Origin: an uncultured Oscillospiraceae bacterium
GTDB taxonomy: Bacteria; Bacillota; Clostridia; Oscillospirales; Oscillospiraceae
DNA: 21,819 nucleotides
Assembly (NCBI GenBank): GCA_934591725.1
Contig: CAKTPR010000032.1
Location: 1 to 21,819, forward strand
Direction of reading: 5' to 3'
The position numbers and the translations under genes were made by a program. The notes under the pieces were generated by a model. That model searched no databases and was not told the origin of the DNA. It saw only the letters and a program-made list of their open reading frames with translations. This document shows positions 21,736-21,819 of the stretch, one piece after another (within the stretch, counting starts at the first letter, position 1; each line of letters begins with the position of its first letter).

Positions 21736-21819
21736 TTATTCAAAATCGAGCACGCGGAGCATGCGGATAAGCGTCAGGCGGTTGCGGATAGCCGCCGATA
21801 TTTCCAGCATCTCATCCGC
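21736..21819 (-). CDS. 3' end of an unknown minus-strand gene
   Basis: An open frame enters from the window edge and ends with TAA at 21738-21736 after 27 residues (ending IRMLRVLDFE). Position next to a convergent terminator and normal codon use support a real gene end. Too little is visible to name it. Confidence 0.5.
   Translation of the reverse strand, partial: ADEMLEISAAIRNRLTLIRMLRVLDFE

Overview
The window looks like chromosomal DNA from a fairly GC-rich (roughly 55-60% by eye) gut-type Clostridia bacterium, most likely an Oscillospirales/Ruminococcaceae relative. The basis is Gram-positive style SD sites (AGGAG/GGAGG), lipoprotein signal peptides with Cys at residue 20, an LCP cell-wall protein, an orphan MazF/EndoA, a PF04392-type amino-acid ABC transporter, paired MgtC genes and compact gene spacing. 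I cannot assign a species. No rRNA, tRNA, CRISPR, phage or transposase gene was recognised.

Layout. 1-3553: a terminator, then a minus-strand TRAP C4-dicarboxylate-type transporter (dctP, dctQ, dctM) with its own promoter and a possible operator. 3600-4400: a YcxB-like membrane protein and its terminator. 4400-5120: a highly structured intergenic segment and an S24-like protein with altered catalytic residues. 5171-6848: promoter, lysophosphatidate acyltransferase and FabG-like reductase, terminator (lipid operon). 6938-7397: orphan MazF toxin. 7410-7958: unknown protein with a repeat-containing Ser-rich linker. 7955-11617: promoter, terminal-inverted-repeat element 1, pyrimidine-nucleoside phosphorylase, a small membrane protein and a GT-C-like membrane protein. 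11644-14670 (minus): a three-gene ABC transporter of the TrpXYZ type behind a leader peptide and terminator. 14740-16244: LCP protein and hairpin repeats. 16335-16690: small HTH regulator. 16701-18256 (minus): two MgtC/SapB paralogues behind an extended -10 promoter. 18271-20601 (minus): murF and a YjjG-type HAD phosphatase, with terminal-inverted-repeat element 2 as the murF leader. 20652-21718: DEDDh exonuclease with a zinc ribbon. 21736-21819: 3' end of an unknown minus-strand gene.

The two most interesting things are regulatory. (1) The ABC transporter has what reads as a classical ribosome-mediated attenuator: promoter, SD, a 27-residue leader peptide with an uninterrupted run FYYYFF (9 of 27 residues Phe/Tyr, no Trp), a hairpin over those codons, a segment able to pair with the terminator's 5' arm, and a strong 14-bp terminator ending in six T. 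This predicts control by Phe/Tyr supply and suggests an aromatic amino-acid substrate. Firmicutes more often use T-boxes for such control, and I see no T-box here. (2) Two copies of a nonautonomous, MITE-like element (7983-8260 and 20385-20564) share about 25-bp terminal inverted repeats and a long internal hairpin in which at least one base pair has changed in a compensatory way. Each copy begins almost exactly at the predicted transcription start of the gene downstream (pdp and murF), so each should be transcribed as that gene's 5' leader, although in opposite orientations.
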